The notes: generated from the letters alone by a model not told the origin. A DNA stretch of 64,000 nucleotides from Anas platyrhynchos (GCF_047663525.1 NC_092587.1:195545501-195609500); one strand, 5' to 3'. Shown: positions 1-12,300, numbered from the stretch's first letter. Made by a program: numbers and translations.

Positions 1-2177
1 AGTGACACTTATTTGACTCCATTTATTTTTCACCTAAACATGAATAGTATGTTTTTCAGTAGCTATCAAAACTCTGCCAAGTAAATCAATCAAAATTATC
101 CCAAGTGTCTCTTTTCTTAATGTGAATTTTAAAATTAATGTCTGTTTAGTCAACTGCTCGTTCGCCTGGGTAAATTAAAATTACAGTGCTATTTTAGGAG
201 GGGGTGAGGAAAATGTGCATCTGGCAGCTTCTGGGAGTTCTCCCTGCCTCTTAGCAAGAGAGCTGGGATTTTTTTCTACTGCCTGGAGCCCTGGTTTCCT
301 TACCAGCACGGGTTAACAAACAACACATGGGTGTTTTTGCTCCTGGAGTATCTGTTGGTGTAGTCTTGCAGCACAGTCTTGCATATATGCTCCGAAAACC
401 CTGCAGTAGGAACGAGCTTGCAAGTATCTATCGACCCAGACCATTCACGTGTGACATGATCCAACATTTTAGTTGCTCTCTTCAAGCTGTTTACCGAGGA
501 TGTGAAACCTAGCTTGTGCATCACCTGAGACACACTGCAAAACAGCCCCAAGGAAGGGATTTCTCATCCCTCCAAAGGCTTTCCTCACTAACTGGGCTCC
601 ATGTCCAAGCGGCTGAAGGTGAGGCAGGAGGCTGCTGGGGTGGGATGCTGGCATTTCCCCTGCGCCCTGTCCCGCATCTCCTGTGGCTCTCTCCTTGCTT
701 CAACAGCTCCAGTGCAGGTGGCAGACAGTGAGCAGGGAGCCTGGGCTTGCACCCAGAGTGGAAAATAGGGCACGGTCCTGCTCATCCAAGAGCAACCTGA
801 AACGGGTCGGGAGACATGCCCTAAAGGTGCCTCTTGGTCTACCCCAGCTGTAAAGGCAGCCAGACAACTACTTCAGACACCTACCCTGGAGCCACATCTG
901 CTTGGATGAAGCCTCCCTGGAGAAAGTACCAGTGGCAGGACAGACGGAGGGCAGCAGCCTCCTATTTACATGGCTTGTTGCAGGCTGGTTCCTGCCAGCA
1001 CGCTGGGGATGCTCACAGGGAGGAGAGCACCTGTACCTTGTCCCTTGTGCCCTGCTCTGAATGAGGACAGGGATGGTGGTGTAGGGGAGCAGGGCTGCTC
1101 AGGCAGGGCTGCTGCTTGGCTGAAAAAGCTATTTCTACATTACTAAGCTAAAAAACAGCCAGGGGGCCATCACAAGCCCTGGAGCACGGTTATCTGTGCA
1201 ACCAGCCTCTGAGGGTCCCCAGCAGTGCCAAGGTGCAATGACCCAAGCAGGTCCCACGTCCACCAGCAGGAACCATTCCCCCTGTGGATGCAGCCTCCCT
1301 CCTCTGAGAGATAAGAGGCTGTGATAGCAGGGCCACGAGACACCCTGTGCTGTGTAGTCTCAATGCTAGGGAATGTCCCCAGACGTATTTTGTGAGCCTG
1401 GGGAGACATGGCCATGTGGAGGGGCTGGGGGACAGGGACGGCAGTGAACATTTCCCCTGCCTGGCCATTTACACGACAGCGGGAACCATACCAGCTCTGG
1501 GTGTTGATGTTCTCATCACTGTCACGTAGTTCCAAGGCTGGATTCGCTTCTTCCTCATCCCCAGGTCCAGCAGTGGCAGAGCCCGGCGGGGGCTCCGGGA
1601 GCTGCGTGGCTCGTGGCCGAGCAGCTCCGCTGGCGTGCGACTGCAGCCCTCGCTCCCCAGACGTGGCGTGCATTCCTCTGCATGGCTTGAGACAACAAAC
1701 ATGCACTATCTGCGTGTTTTGGAGGGCTGCCTGCAATGTTTTTCCTCTGGCTGACTGGTCTGCCTTGTTCTGCGGACACAGTAACTCTTTTATTCTACGT
1801 GCCCGTGAGCATTAGGAAAATCCTGTGGTACTGCTCAGCTTTTGGGTGAAATGCTGAGCGTAGGGGCATCTGCGAAGCTCGTGCTAAAGTTAGCAAAATC
1901 TGTCCCTCAGTATCAATTTGACTTGAAGGAAAAGGTTCCTGGTGATAGCAAAGGTCAATGAACATCACGTAAGGGCAGTTATGTTGGTGTGACATGATGA
2001 GAATAAAACCAGGGAACCCGTTCAAACTGCCTTTTGTGCTGACCTGGTCTCTAAGTACAACAGGGAAGTTCAACTCCAAATGCAAAGCTACTCCAGCAGC
2101 TAATCTGCTAAATTAGTGCCCGAAGAACCCTAAGATCAGGGTATGGGCTGACTGAGAAGTCCTTATCAGGAATTATC
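1..2177. other. Upstream intergenic DNA, no gene recognised
   Basis: This stretch precedes the first composite retrocopy. Open frames of up to 188 codons occur on both strands, but none resembles a family I know. They have no splice-site framework and overlap one another in several frames, as expected by chance in moderately GC-rich DNA. I see no CR1 or LTR signature before 2178. Confidence 0.6.
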
Positions 2178-2523
2178 ACACAGAATCACAGAATTTCTAG
2201 GTTGGAAGAGACCTCAAGACCATCGAGTCCAACCTCTGACCTAACACTAACAGTCCCCACTAAACCATATCCCTAAGCTCTACATCTAAACGTCTTTTGA
2301 AGACTTCCAGGGATGGTGACTCCACCACCTCCCTGGGCAGCCTGTTCCAGTGCCTAACAACCCTTTCAGTAAAGAAGTTCTTCCTAACATCTAACCTAAA
2401 ACTCCCCTGGCGCAACTTTAGCCCATTCCCCCTCGTCCTGTCACCAGGCACATGGGAGAACAGGCCAACCCCCACCTCACTACAGCCTCTAAGGTATCTG
2501 TAGAGAGTGATAAGGTCGCCCCT

Positions 2524-2524
<1 letters not shown>
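2178..2524 (-). mobile_element. CR1 LINE 3' fragment, tail of composite A
   Basis: The - strand ends in two copies of a CR1-type octamer (ATTCTGTG) at about 2180-2194. The fragment holds the C-terminal codons of CR1 ORF2: a 71-codon open frame at 2260-2475 includes the residues [29 protein letters not shown] and the terminal RDMV before its stop. The element is truncated at its 5' side, where it abuts the poly(T) at 2525. CR1 is the dominant avian non-LTR retrotransposon and its 3' end is needed for target-primed reverse transcription. The CR1 does not resume on the other side of the ANKRD13C copy, so the retrocopy did not simply land inside an older CR1. Confidence 0.92.

Positions 2525-2552
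<28 letters not shown>
2525..2552 (-). repeat. Poly(A) tail of ANKRD13C retrocopy A (28 T on + strand)
   Basis: A run of 28 T on the + strand lies between the CR1 fragment and the ANKRD13C 3' UTR-like sequence. It is the expected poly(A) tail of a processed transcript read on the - strand. No AATAAA is visible on the - strand in the roughly 45 nt before the tail, so the transcript used a variant signal or the tail was an internal A-rich stretch. Confidence 0.85.
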
Positions 2553-2556
<4 letters not shown>

Positions 2557-4995
2557 AATGATACATAGTTTACAATTCTCAAAAACAAAGCTTGAAAGAA
2601 TGTAATACCGTCATCTTAAAATATGGTGGGATGTTTTAAAGGACTGATATCCAGCTAAGACATTTCCACTTTTATGCTAATGGTCCAAGAGTGCTTTTGT
2701 ATCACCAAGAAATGTAAAAAAATTTAAAAACGAATGATAGTCCTCACAGCTGTTAAGTATTCTCAGGGTCATTGAGGTGTCAGACTACCACGCTTGCAGT
2801 ACTGGATGTATAAAAGTGTGAACAACACAGCAGGAGACTTGCTGTAAATCAGGAACTAGATTAGATGCCCGTTAGAGTGAGTATTGGTACACCAGTCATT
2901 TGATGCACGTTACCTTTTATTCTGGATTAAGTTTATCCCTTCCTTTATGACCCACTCCTTTATCTACATCTGTGGGCTATTTGCATCCATTTGCTCTCAC
3001 TGTGGTACGCTGGTATTGTTATTGTTATTCACCATTAACCTTCCAGTTTAATTAGAGATCAGGGAAACAGCTGGGGTCCTCCTTGTAATCATCAGGAATA
3101 GTGAAGATGGATTCATCAAATTTATCGTAACGGAACTCCTGAAAAGTCACAGTGGCTGTGATGGTGGGAAATACAGAAATATCTAATTTTACAGGAAAGC
3201 CTGGTGGAAGCTTCATTTGAACAAATTCTCTAAGTTTGTTAAAGTGCTTGAAGGGTGCAATTACTTCTAAAGCATTCAATAATGATTCAATTCCTAAGGA
3301 GAATTCCTGGCTCATAGCTATTGTGGCTTTAAAGGTCTTCTTGCTTTCTTTGCAGACCAGCTCTCTACCCAGATGAGGAGCCTTTCCATTTTCAGCAGAT
3401 ATGTACTCTTCCCATGTAATTGTATTGGGTGATGGTGGAGTTAGTGACTGCCGTCTGACAGGCTCAAAATTTTGTTCCATTAAGTTGCCACCTTTACTCA
3501 GGCTCTCCATGATAGCTTTATTTCGAAGAATATCCTCTTCACTGAGATGTTCTCTTCTTTTTCTTAATTCTAATACAAGTCCATTAACTAGGTAGAAATC
3601 TGCCGAAAAGTTTCCTACTCTTTCTGTTTTGTCTTCTCGAAAAAGCCATCCTGTTTGGGCACGCGTGAAGGTAATTGATTTGGTTGATAATGTTGCTGAG
3701 TAAATATCACTGCTCATCAGAATGTCAACCTCTTCCTCTGTTTCCATCTCCGATTCCTCGTGATGTATTCGCCGGTAAACTTTTTGTTCATTGTCTAAAA
3801 CTACAAACGATTCAGAGGGTGCTGCATCACCATTAAAAATGAAGCTTAAATTCCCTCGTTGGCTGTTGCCGACAGAAGGAAGACCCAGACGCTCAATATG
3901 AGTGAACAGTGAACTTCAACTTTAATGGATAGCTCAGTCGCCTTTTATCTAGTTTGAACATAATCAACTCATACATATTGCAGAAACTAAGCTCAGGATT
4001 GGTTAACACTTCCCGGGCTTTTCCGTCTGGTCCTCCTTCTTTTGGCTACCTGTCCCACCTTAGGGACTTTCCCGATGGCCCAAGGGCATCGTGTCCTTGA
4101 GCCTGATGGGCTCTCAGCCAGCTGCGTACGTGCCAAGGCTCATGTGAGTTGAGTACGGTGCTTCACCAGCCCATTGTCTCCCAACTGCTCAACATTCACA
4201 TGTCCTGCCTCACTTAACCATTCCTCCACAGTTGGCACTTCATGTCTGTAAGGTCTATGAGAGTTGTGTCCAGCCTGATATTTATACCTTGTTTGTGTAT
4301 TTTACAAGCATCAGAAGGCAGAATTCGGGAAAGTAAAGGCACCGAACTTTGAAAATCCCAGTGAAGCTCTAGATAGAAGTCACCTAGCTCTTTCAGGGCT
4401 TTTAATAACCGAGGTCGCTTTTCTTCAACACTTTCCCTGAACTGCTGTTTAAGCTTCCTTAGGAGTGCTGTAATCATTTGTCTGTCTCCGTAGCTGATGG
4501 CTTCTGCAAGAGGGCTCCATCCCTGAGCATTCCCCACATTTACTGGAGCATTATGGGCTCATTGGCTCAGTGGGCACATTCTTTATGCCCCAACATCACA
4601 GCAAGATGCAGAGGAGCGTTGCCGTGGCTGTCCTTCTGGCCGATGTCCTGCGTGCGGATGAGGGCCGAGAGACGCCGCACGTCGCCCTTGAAGACGGATT
4701 CGTGCACCGGGAAGTGCGCGGGGCCCCTGCCCCCGCCGGGCGCCGCCGCGGCCGCCTCCTCATCGCCGGGCCCCAGCATCCCGCCGCCCGCCTTGCAGGG
4801 CCGGTGCTCGCGGCGCACCGAGCGCAGCTTCTCGCTGGTCACGGCCGGCCGGCGGGGAGCCGTTGGCAGCCGTTCGGAACCGCTCCCTCCTCCTCAGGCC
4901 CAGCCCGCAGCCGGCACCGCCCCTCAGGCCCGGCACCGCCCCGCCGGGGCCCCGCTCTCAACGGCCCGGTGCCGCCGCCATCTTGGCCGGCGCTT
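2553..4995 (-). pseudogene. ANKRD13C: ANKRD13C processed pseudogene, copy A
   Basis: The - strand encodes an intronless ANKRD13C-like protein in pieces. ANKRD13C is an ER-associated ankyrin-repeat protein with a GPCR-chaperone domain. The start codon is at 4842 and the N-terminus begins MTSEKLRSVRREH. Ankyrin-type segments follow (GNAPLHLAVMLG, NAQGWSPLAEAISYGD). The C-terminal domain runs from the LTR edge at 3863 to a stop at 3052 and ends DDYKEDPSCFPDL. Two lesions disable it. An indel with an immediate stop follows Lys-Glu-Cys-Ala-His near 4567, and a 367-bp LTR interrupts the frame after Met-Lys-Cys-Gln. Sequence 3051-2553 is 3' UTR. The 5' leader keeps a YY1-type AAGATGGCGGC (4974-4984), so the mRNA copy is nearly full length. 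The functional parent must lie elsewhere. A processed pseudogene is the clear reading; a functional single-exon gene is excluded by the shared breaks. Confidence 0.93.
3858..4236 (-). mobile_element. Solo LTR (3864-4230) with 6-bp target duplication, copy A
   Basis: A 367-bp insertion splits the ANKRD13C coding sequence. On the - strand it begins TGTGGAGG and ends GGCAACA, so it carries TG...CA termini. It is flanked by identical hexamers GTTGGC (+ strand) at 3858-3863 and 4231-4236, and removing LTR plus one hexamer restores the ANKRD13C reading. A TATA-like GATAAAAGG (+ strand 3941-3949) and an ATTAAA (+ strand TTTAAT, 3921-3926) lie in the expected LTR region. The size and 6-bp duplication fit a class II/alpharetrovirus-like endogenous element. 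No internal viral sequence remains, so this is a solo LTR left by LTR-LTR recombination. The same LTR with the same duplication is in copy B. Confidence 0.9.
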
Positions 4996-5211
4996 CTAAT
5001 TAATAACTTTCTTCTAACGACTTCTAATTCTGGACTCCACCTCGTGCTTCCACCTTGCATAAGGAACAATACAGGCATCCTGGATGGGATTTGCCTGCAG
5101 ACCTCTCTGATGCACACCTCTGCTAGTCTCTGGGTTTCTTTTTGCAGACAGTGGGGACTCATCTCGGTTTCTCCCCAGTGCGTGTATGAGAGCCTGCAGC
5201 GACAACTTCAG
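4996..5211. other. Shared segment of unknown origin upstream of the ANKRD13C mRNA copy
   Basis: About 215 bp between the presumed ANKRD13C transcript start and the end of homology with copy B (28856-29071). It is AT-rich at first and then mixed, unlike the GC-rich ANKRD13C leader beside it. Both strands are open for much of its length, but I recognise no protein family. It may be genomic flank carried along by read-through transcription, a second template switch, or part of the retrovirus that abuts copy B. Confidence 0.6.
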
Positions 5212-5572
5212 ATGCAAACACCTCCACCCCCTCCTCATCTTGTGTCAGGGACAAAGAGTGTATGGAGTTTGGCTTGGTCTCTGCTCCAAAAAAAGGAAGG
5301 AGCTATTTCTTAACTCCTGTTATTCCTCTTTTTCACATGGTAGCTAAATCTCTTGGCAACTGAGAAGAGAGCAGAGATTTGTAGCCTGGTTTCCGAAGCC
5401 ACGTTTCTTCATGTGCGGTTGTACATCTGCTGTGGCCACCAGTAGATTTTGTAACCTTTGAACAACTTTAACCATGCTTGATGGAGGAGTAAAAGTAATA
5501 ACTTAGGACAAGCTTTGCGTTTAAACAGATGGAGCTGTGAAGGGTGTCCACATCAGCTTTTCCATTAAGGAA

Positions 5573-5650
5573 AGCTCTACATCTAAACGTCTTTTAAAGA
5601 CCTCCAGGGATGGGGACTCCACCACTTCCCTGGGCAGCATGTTCCAATGT
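5573..5650 (-). mobile_element. Small internal CR1 fragment
   Basis: The + strand GCTCTACATCTAAACGTC followed by a CCAGGGATGG block is nearly identical to an internal part of the CR1 in composite A (about 2277-2350). Both CR1 ends are missing, so this is an internally derived or broken fragment, about 360 bp beyond the right edge of copy A. Confidence 0.85.
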
Positions 5651-6291
5651 CGAAATTATTAATTATTAAATGTTCCAATTATCACATTATTGTGTGAGGA
5701 TCTGGTTTGGAAAGCTCCTTCTCGCAGGAGTAGCCCATAGGGTTCGTTCCACGCGCTGATCTCATGACAAATGACTGGGCACACAAGGGAGTCAGGTCAG
5801 TGTATGAATATAATTCGTGTGTGAATGTAATTTCCATCATCCAAAAGCATCTTTCTCTAGGGAAGGCATATTTGAGCAAGTTGGCTGCATCTCTTTAACT
5901 TTATTTTAGAAGGAATTTGATACATTTTCCAAGAGCGTAGTTTTTAAGAAGAGAAATGTGTCCAAATGCACCTGGCATGTTATTCGGATCCATCAAACTC
6001 ACCAGGAAATTTAAGGTAAATAGCGAGGAATGTCTAAGAACAAACCCATTGGCCCAAAACATCCCTTTACAAACCTGCACATGAACCTGGCCAAGGATGG
6101 TCTATTGCTTTTTTTGAGTTCCTTTTACTCAAAAGGACAATGATTTTTTTTTTTCCATGTTTCACCATATAATCTGCTAGCTTCTTACACACAGATACCA
6201 ACAGATCATCATCCTTCTTGTAGAAAATGACCGGAGTGTTTCAAGAGGGTTACAAGGAGAGACTTAAATGCTGGAAAAGAAGCAAACAGTT

Positions 6292-6317
6292 AAAAAAAAA
6301 AAAAAAAAAAAAAAAAA
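6292..6317. repeat. Poly(A) run
   Basis: 26 consecutive A on the + strand. No gene-like sequence that I recognise precedes it, so it is called as a simple repeat and not as a retrocopy tail. Confidence 0.9.
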
Positions 6318-9300
6318 GCCATCCCAGAGAACATTTCATTACTTTCTCAACATTGAATACTGTCTTCCTGCAAGTGACTAAAGCACACAAAACAGTACAA
6401 AACCCCAGAAATCTCCTTTTGTTATACCATTTTTAAAAGCCTCGACACTGGCCTATTTTGGTTTTCTTTTTCATTTTTCTTTTCAATTTTTTTTTTTTTT
6501 TTAATGAAACTGTGTCCTTTTAGCACACTTTGCTGTGCCCCTAAACCTCTTGCTATATCAGTCCCAGCTTGCAGTAAGCGAGGGCAAGGAATAAAGCCAA
6601 AACTCCCAATAGCCACCAGCCCCACAACACCGCATAGCCGTGCATCTGGACGGAAGATTAGCTGCAGAAATGCGACTTTATATGAAGCTAGCCAAGCTGT
6701 CGTCAGGTAGTGCCTAAAGACCTGGACTAAATGTCTTCCTTGGGTCCTCACGGGAAGGCAGTAAAACCATGGAAAACAAGCAGGAAGTTTTCATGTTGAG
6801 GAAGAAATGGAAAAGAATCAGTAAAGGCAGTTTTGTGGGGCTCAAGTCAATGAATACTCACAAATTCACAAATACATCACCCTCCAACCCTGTAGCACAG
6901 TTATTTGAACCCCTCTCTGCTCCCGTGTCATAAAAACACCGCAGGAGGCCTGAGAGACATTTGTCCCGATGGTCTTGCCTGCCCCATCAGTCTTCTTCTT
7001 GGGGGATGAAGTTAAGGAAATCTTCCATTTGAGCCCCTTTCCTGGAGAGAAGGGTTTTTATTCTCTGCTTGCCCTTTTGTGCTCAAGTTCCCAAGGCACG
7101 CTGGCTAATCGCTGCAATGATCAGAGGGCCATCGAGAGACCCCAAATCCAGCCCTGAGCTTGGCTAAGCTGACGTCTTTATTCGCTTCACGAGACCAAAC
7201 CGGAGGAGTTTGTGTGCGGATTAGATATCTGCAATTCAATCCAGATGATCGCTTTCTTATGGAAAACCATCCCTCTGCGTGCCACCCAGAAAGACAGCCA
7301 CCGTGGGACGGAGCATCCCGGGCTTCTGTTCTGCCCCAGCAGAGGCTGCAGGCTGTAAAGGCAGAGCTAGAAGAAGATGTACAGCTGGTAAAAGGGGCAG
7401 GCTTACAAACGTGCGAGCGCCATGTGCTTGTAAGGGTGTTTAAAGGATTAGGGGAGAATTAAATGTTTGTCTGTCTTTGTTGTTCAGCACAGCTTCAAAG
7501 CTGGGAGACATTACTAAAGGAGATGTTTCCCCTATTACAATACGGGAAGGGGACTCCCAAAAATAATAGCTGGAAAATGCAGGCGTGATCTAACAGATTT
7601 ATACACAAATGCTGGATGATTCTGGTCAGATGGGGGAAGAACACACTGTTCAGCAGCATAAAATGGTGATATGCGTTAATAATTTAAAAACCAGTGAATA
7701 AATGAAACTTACTCACAAAGTGACACTTGCCGTGGCCAACCCTAGGAGCATCCTCTCGGGTAGGATGGGGTGGGCAGCTGGGGGTGGTCGCCAGCTCAGC
7801 TGCTGCTGATAAATCTGCCTCCTATCTGCAATCAGAGCTCTTAAATCCCAACACAGTGAGCAGGCGCCACCACTGCTTCCTCTGCAACCTTTTAGGAAAA
7901 AGAAGAGAAAAAATTAGACATGTTTCTCGGACAGAGACGTAGGTGGTGAGGCTTGCAGGTCAGCACCTGCTGTTAGGGGTTCAAGTAAATCCGTGCCTCA
8001 GCTTGCAAAGGGAGGGATGGGGAGTGTCTACAGGAGGACAGACATCCTTCTCAGATAGGTTATAACATCAAATCAGATTTTTACTGAACTGAGAAACTCA
8101 CAGCTCCGGGAATAGGGCTAAAGAGGTCTTAAGACACCATGGCATGCTCCCGATCCTGAGCTGTTCTGCGTAGATTAGGTCACTTTGGGGACTTGGGATG
8201 AATCGTGGCACGCAGCCGACAGGAATTGCCCTCTGGACACCACGGCTCTGCCTGGGACAGCCCCGTGCTGCGGCTGCTCCTTGCGCTGGGCCTTGGTCTC
8301 CTCCACCATCATCTCAAAACACCAGGGCCAGTGCTTCCAAAAGCACATTTAGAAGGCAGACCGACGGCAGCTTTCTGCATGAGGGAACAGCTCTTCCAGC
8401 TGAATTTGGGGCTTTTGTGGATCCTTTTTCACTGCTCTTATTCTATTCTGTTATTCGTTACAGAAGGAGCAGAGCAAAGGTGGGAAGCTCGCTCATTATG
8501 TCTTTCCCCTCTCCTGCTTCAGCCTATCTTTCTGAAAGGTGTTACCACTAAAATGGTTATTTTGAACTGGTAGCAATTGATATTATCCTTGGGGAATAAA
8601 GGAAAATTCGCTGCAGCAGCAAATACTCATCCCGAGCAAAGGCAGGCCACGTTCCCTGAGCTGCCCATCACCTAGACGTGTCACTTGTGGCTTCACAGGC
8701 CCAACAGTGAAGAAAATACCTTTTTTTTCATCTTCAGTGCAACCATAGGATAAGTTGAAAATGTGTTAGGTTTTGTGTTTGGTTGAATCAGAGTGGGAAT
8801 GTGCTCTATAGAATATTACCCAAGCATTTTTACAACAGGCGCTGAACTAGTGGATACTCAGGCAATTGAGCAAGATACTGATACAGCCAAAGGCTTTAAA
8901 TCTTGCCCACGAAGAAATGCTTGAGTGGAACAAGGGCGTTTCTCTCTTCCTTCTTTTTCTTCCTAAACCTGAATGAACCTCTCGTACAGGGGACGCTGGC
9001 TCACCCCACATTAAGGTTACTCAGTGCTTTCCTTTTCAAAGGGTTCTCAGGAGCTTTTCTCTAGGAAGGGATCACACCTCTGCTTGTTGGAAGCAGCTAT
9101 TTGATATCTGGTGTGGGCAATGCCCTCAGGGAAAGGAGTAGCTTCGCCCTGGGAAGTTCCCCTCTGCTTCAGCCGGGACGTTTAATGCTAAACCTCTGTT
9201 CTTTCACTTTTCTCAATTTCCTCACGCTGGAAAAAATTAAAAAAATAAAAAATCTGGCAACGTGCCCAAGTGACTGAAGCCTCTGAGGGAGCCATGAGGC

Positions 9301-12300
9301 ACGCTGGCAGTTCATGCTGGGGCTCATTCTGGATTCCTGCTGGTTTCAGGCGCTGCCAACCCCACGAGCACCTCTGCTCTCTGCCGCTCGCTGCTTTTGT
9401 AGCAGTGCTGGCCAAAGCAAACGTGTCCCAGCCAAAGCATCAGACTCCGGGCTGTCTCTGCTCATGCACCATCAGAGCTCATCTATCAGCACGCTGAGGA
9501 TGGGCTGAACCCGTTGGCACAGCAGCAACAGAAATTGCCTGCAGACACTGCCGAGGCACAGGAGCAACCGCAGCTGGCAGCCAGAGAGCTATGCTTTGTG
9601 TCACAGCCCAGCCACGGCACCCCGAGGCCCCACGGATGGACCGAGGGGAACAGGGCAGGGGCTGGAATTGCTAAGAAACATTGCCTCGGGCTTCTTTCTT
9701 CTCCCTCCGCAGTGGTGCCACCAGATCCAGCACCAGAACTGACTTCTCGTCCTTCCCTTCCCCATCGGGAGCTGCTCTCAGGGCTGGGAGGTGAGGGCAT
9801 CGCCTCCCTCTCATCAGCTCCCCAACAGCAGCTCACGTCCCTCCCAGCCTCCCAGGCCCTGGGCATTCAAGGGCAGCAACGAGGACACTGGATTGCACTT
9901 TTCCTCCTCATCCTCTGAACCAAACAGATGCAGTGATAGTTTTCAAACATCCCAGACCCCAAACCCGCAGACATACATGGAGAAATGAGGTGTCAGGACC
10001 GTCAGTCTGTGAGCTACAGCACTGCACACCTGGGGCCACTCGCTGCAGAGGATGGTAAGGTGACTTATTACACCCACGTAGATAATTGATGCTTAGTTTT
10101 GGCCTTCAGAAATTACAGGAGCTTGTGTGTCAGTATTGCATTAGTGCCTTGCTCTTCATGGTACAAGCAGTTGCCATCCCGCTGCTGGAATAGGGCCAGA
10201 AATGGCGTATTTGGAGTCGCTTGTGAAACCTGAGTTCAGCCGATGCTTATGTGCAGCCCTTACAACCCATTTTAGTTACACAGCCCCGTTGTGCTTTTCT
10301 TCCTCTTGAACCTTCACTAAATCCAGAGCACAGATGGGGTGTCTGCATGGCACCCATTCAGGTTACATGGGGAAATTAAAGCCAAGCACTTCCCAACTTT
10401 TGGTACACGTGGCTTTGTAGCCTAAACGTTTCTTCCATGCTTTCACGTGTTGAATGCAACACAGATTTGACCACAGAACAAGTGGCAAGGTGGGCACACG
10501 CTGGCTGCTACCTAGCTCAGCCTTGTCTTTAGCTAATCAAACAACACACAGCAAGGACAATTAAGAACACCCTACGCTGGTCAGTGTTTCCTGTGCTAAT
10601 AGGAACAGCCTGAGACTGCTTGTAGGCTCATTTCTATTTTGGGGGATACTCCAGACCAGCTGTTACTAAGGGTGGCCCACGAGGCAGGTATTTTCATGGC
10701 ACAAAAGGATGGGTATGTCGTGCACATCTGGAGGCACAGGGGGGTCTGACAAGGCACAGCTCGGCGGCACTGTGCCAGAGGCTGGGCAGGGTGCAGGGAC
10801 CTGGTGCAGCCCCATCCCTGGCTGGAAATGGAAATCAGCCCTTCCCCTTGCTGCACCCAGTGGCACAGCGTGCCCTCGCTACCTTCCTGAGGGTTTTCCA
10901 CAGCTCACCCAGCGCAGAGAGGTTAGCAACACAGAGCAGATATTCCAACACCTCTCAAATACTTCACTTTTATTGCGCTCGCTGCTAAGCCTGCGGCTTG
11001 CCAGCCCTTTCATCACCAGAGCTGCACAGCCTATTGCTTCTAAAAGAAAGCCAGGCGACTGTACGAGCCTTCCATGTGGAAATCTGAGTCATCAAGGTAA
11101 ATAAAAGGAATTAATTCCTACTTCATTTTAGATTCTAGATGCGTCCTTCTTGCTTTTAATATCATTTCCAGATCTTGCCATCATCGTTTCGCTGTTTTAT
11201 TAAAACAATAACACAAACGCACATTTTCCTTAATAGGAAGAGAAACGTGAATGAGATAAAATCAAGAATTCTTAACCATTTCCCTAATTGTAGCTATTAA
11301 ATACACCAGTTGTAGATTAAGATCTCACTCTGAGAAATCTGCGCACACACACACAGCCTAGAGACAGTACTACTTCAGATAACGCAGGCATAAAATTACC
11401 GGTATTTAAAATGAATGCCTGAAAATTGGTGTATCAGGATTATCAAATAGATTAAAGATTTGTGGTCCAAGAGGTACAGAGACTCTCGCCCTGCATATGA
11501 ACACCTATTACTGTTAATCTTAATGAGAATGCTCTGTGCAGATGCTGTGATCTCCGAAAATCACTCTCCTAATGGTTGATAATGTTAAAAAAAATGTTGC
11601 CTAAACGTCCCTCTGTCCTGCCTGATCACCCTACCAGTTCTGGAAATGCACTTATTTCCAGCAGTGGTGGTTTAACAAGTGCCAGAGCTTTCAAATTTAA
11701 CTCCTGTGAGTTATTCTTACTTAGCCTTTGCCAGACTGGAGACCATTACACAGATGGCAAGGAGCTGCTGAAGTGTTGCAGCCCAAACCTGTAGACAGCC
11801 AGACAGCTGCTGTGATGTATTTAGTCCTCCAGGAAGAAAGCTACAATACCACTTTATTCAAAGTGACATTAAAAATTGATCTCCTAAAACGACGCTGTGT
11901 TTCGCAGCGCGTGATGGAGGTCCCATCCCGAGAGCCCCCAGAAAGCAGCATGCAGCTGGTGAGCCAGCCTCCTGCGCCCCATAACGGGGTGTCTGCACCT
12001 CCAGGCTCCAGTCTGCGACAGCACCCAAGCACCTCCCTCGCCAGCCTGGGACTGGACTGCTGCTGCTTAGCCACAAGCAAACGCACGCTGCACTATGCTG
12101 CAATAAATCAGTGTCTGCAGATGCCATTAAAAATTAAAAGCATAAGGCAGTTAAAAGGCGGGTGAAGTGCCCGGCTCCAGGCAGCGGGCCGTACGCACCG
12201 AGCACACGTTGGAATGGGTCCTGACACAGCCATTAGCCCGCCTGATATGTGATGTCTCACTGCGAGCTGGTGGGGGGGGTGAGGGCGAGAAACCGCTCCC

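Larger units (their letters stand above)
2188..5211 (-). repeat. Composite retro-element, copy A (ANKRD13C retrocopy + CR1 tail)
   Basis: This 3-kb block recurs in the same orientation at 26042-29071 with about 20 substitutions and a few small indels, counted by eye. On the - strand it reads: 215-bp unknown segment, ANKRD13C mRNA copy interrupted by a solo LTR, poly(A), CR1 3' end. Homology to copy B stops abruptly on both sides. On the left it stops at the CR1 3' terminus. On the right it stops just after CTTCAG at 5206-5211, where copy A continues into ordinary DNA and copy B into a retroviral env remnant. I see no clear target-site duplication around the block. Confidence 0.93.

Noticed and set aside
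2260..2475. 71-codon - strand frame as a gene
   Set aside because: It is the C-terminal tail of CR1 ORF2 within a truncated LINE; the same frame recurs at 26114-26329.
3052..3747. The 231-codon ANKRD13C frame as a functional gene
   Set aside because: It is only the C-terminal part of a processed copy. The N-terminal half is cut off by an upstream frameshift with stop and by a solo LTR, and the same lesions are in the second copy.
4570..5313. 247-codon + strand frame over the ANKRD13C 5' end
   Set aside because: It is antisense to the GC-rich ANKRD13C leader and N-terminus, where open frames arise by composition, and it has no recognisable domain.
6292..6317. Poly(A) run as the tail of another retrocopy
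   Set aside because: The sequence before it shows no coding or UTR similarity that I can recognise.
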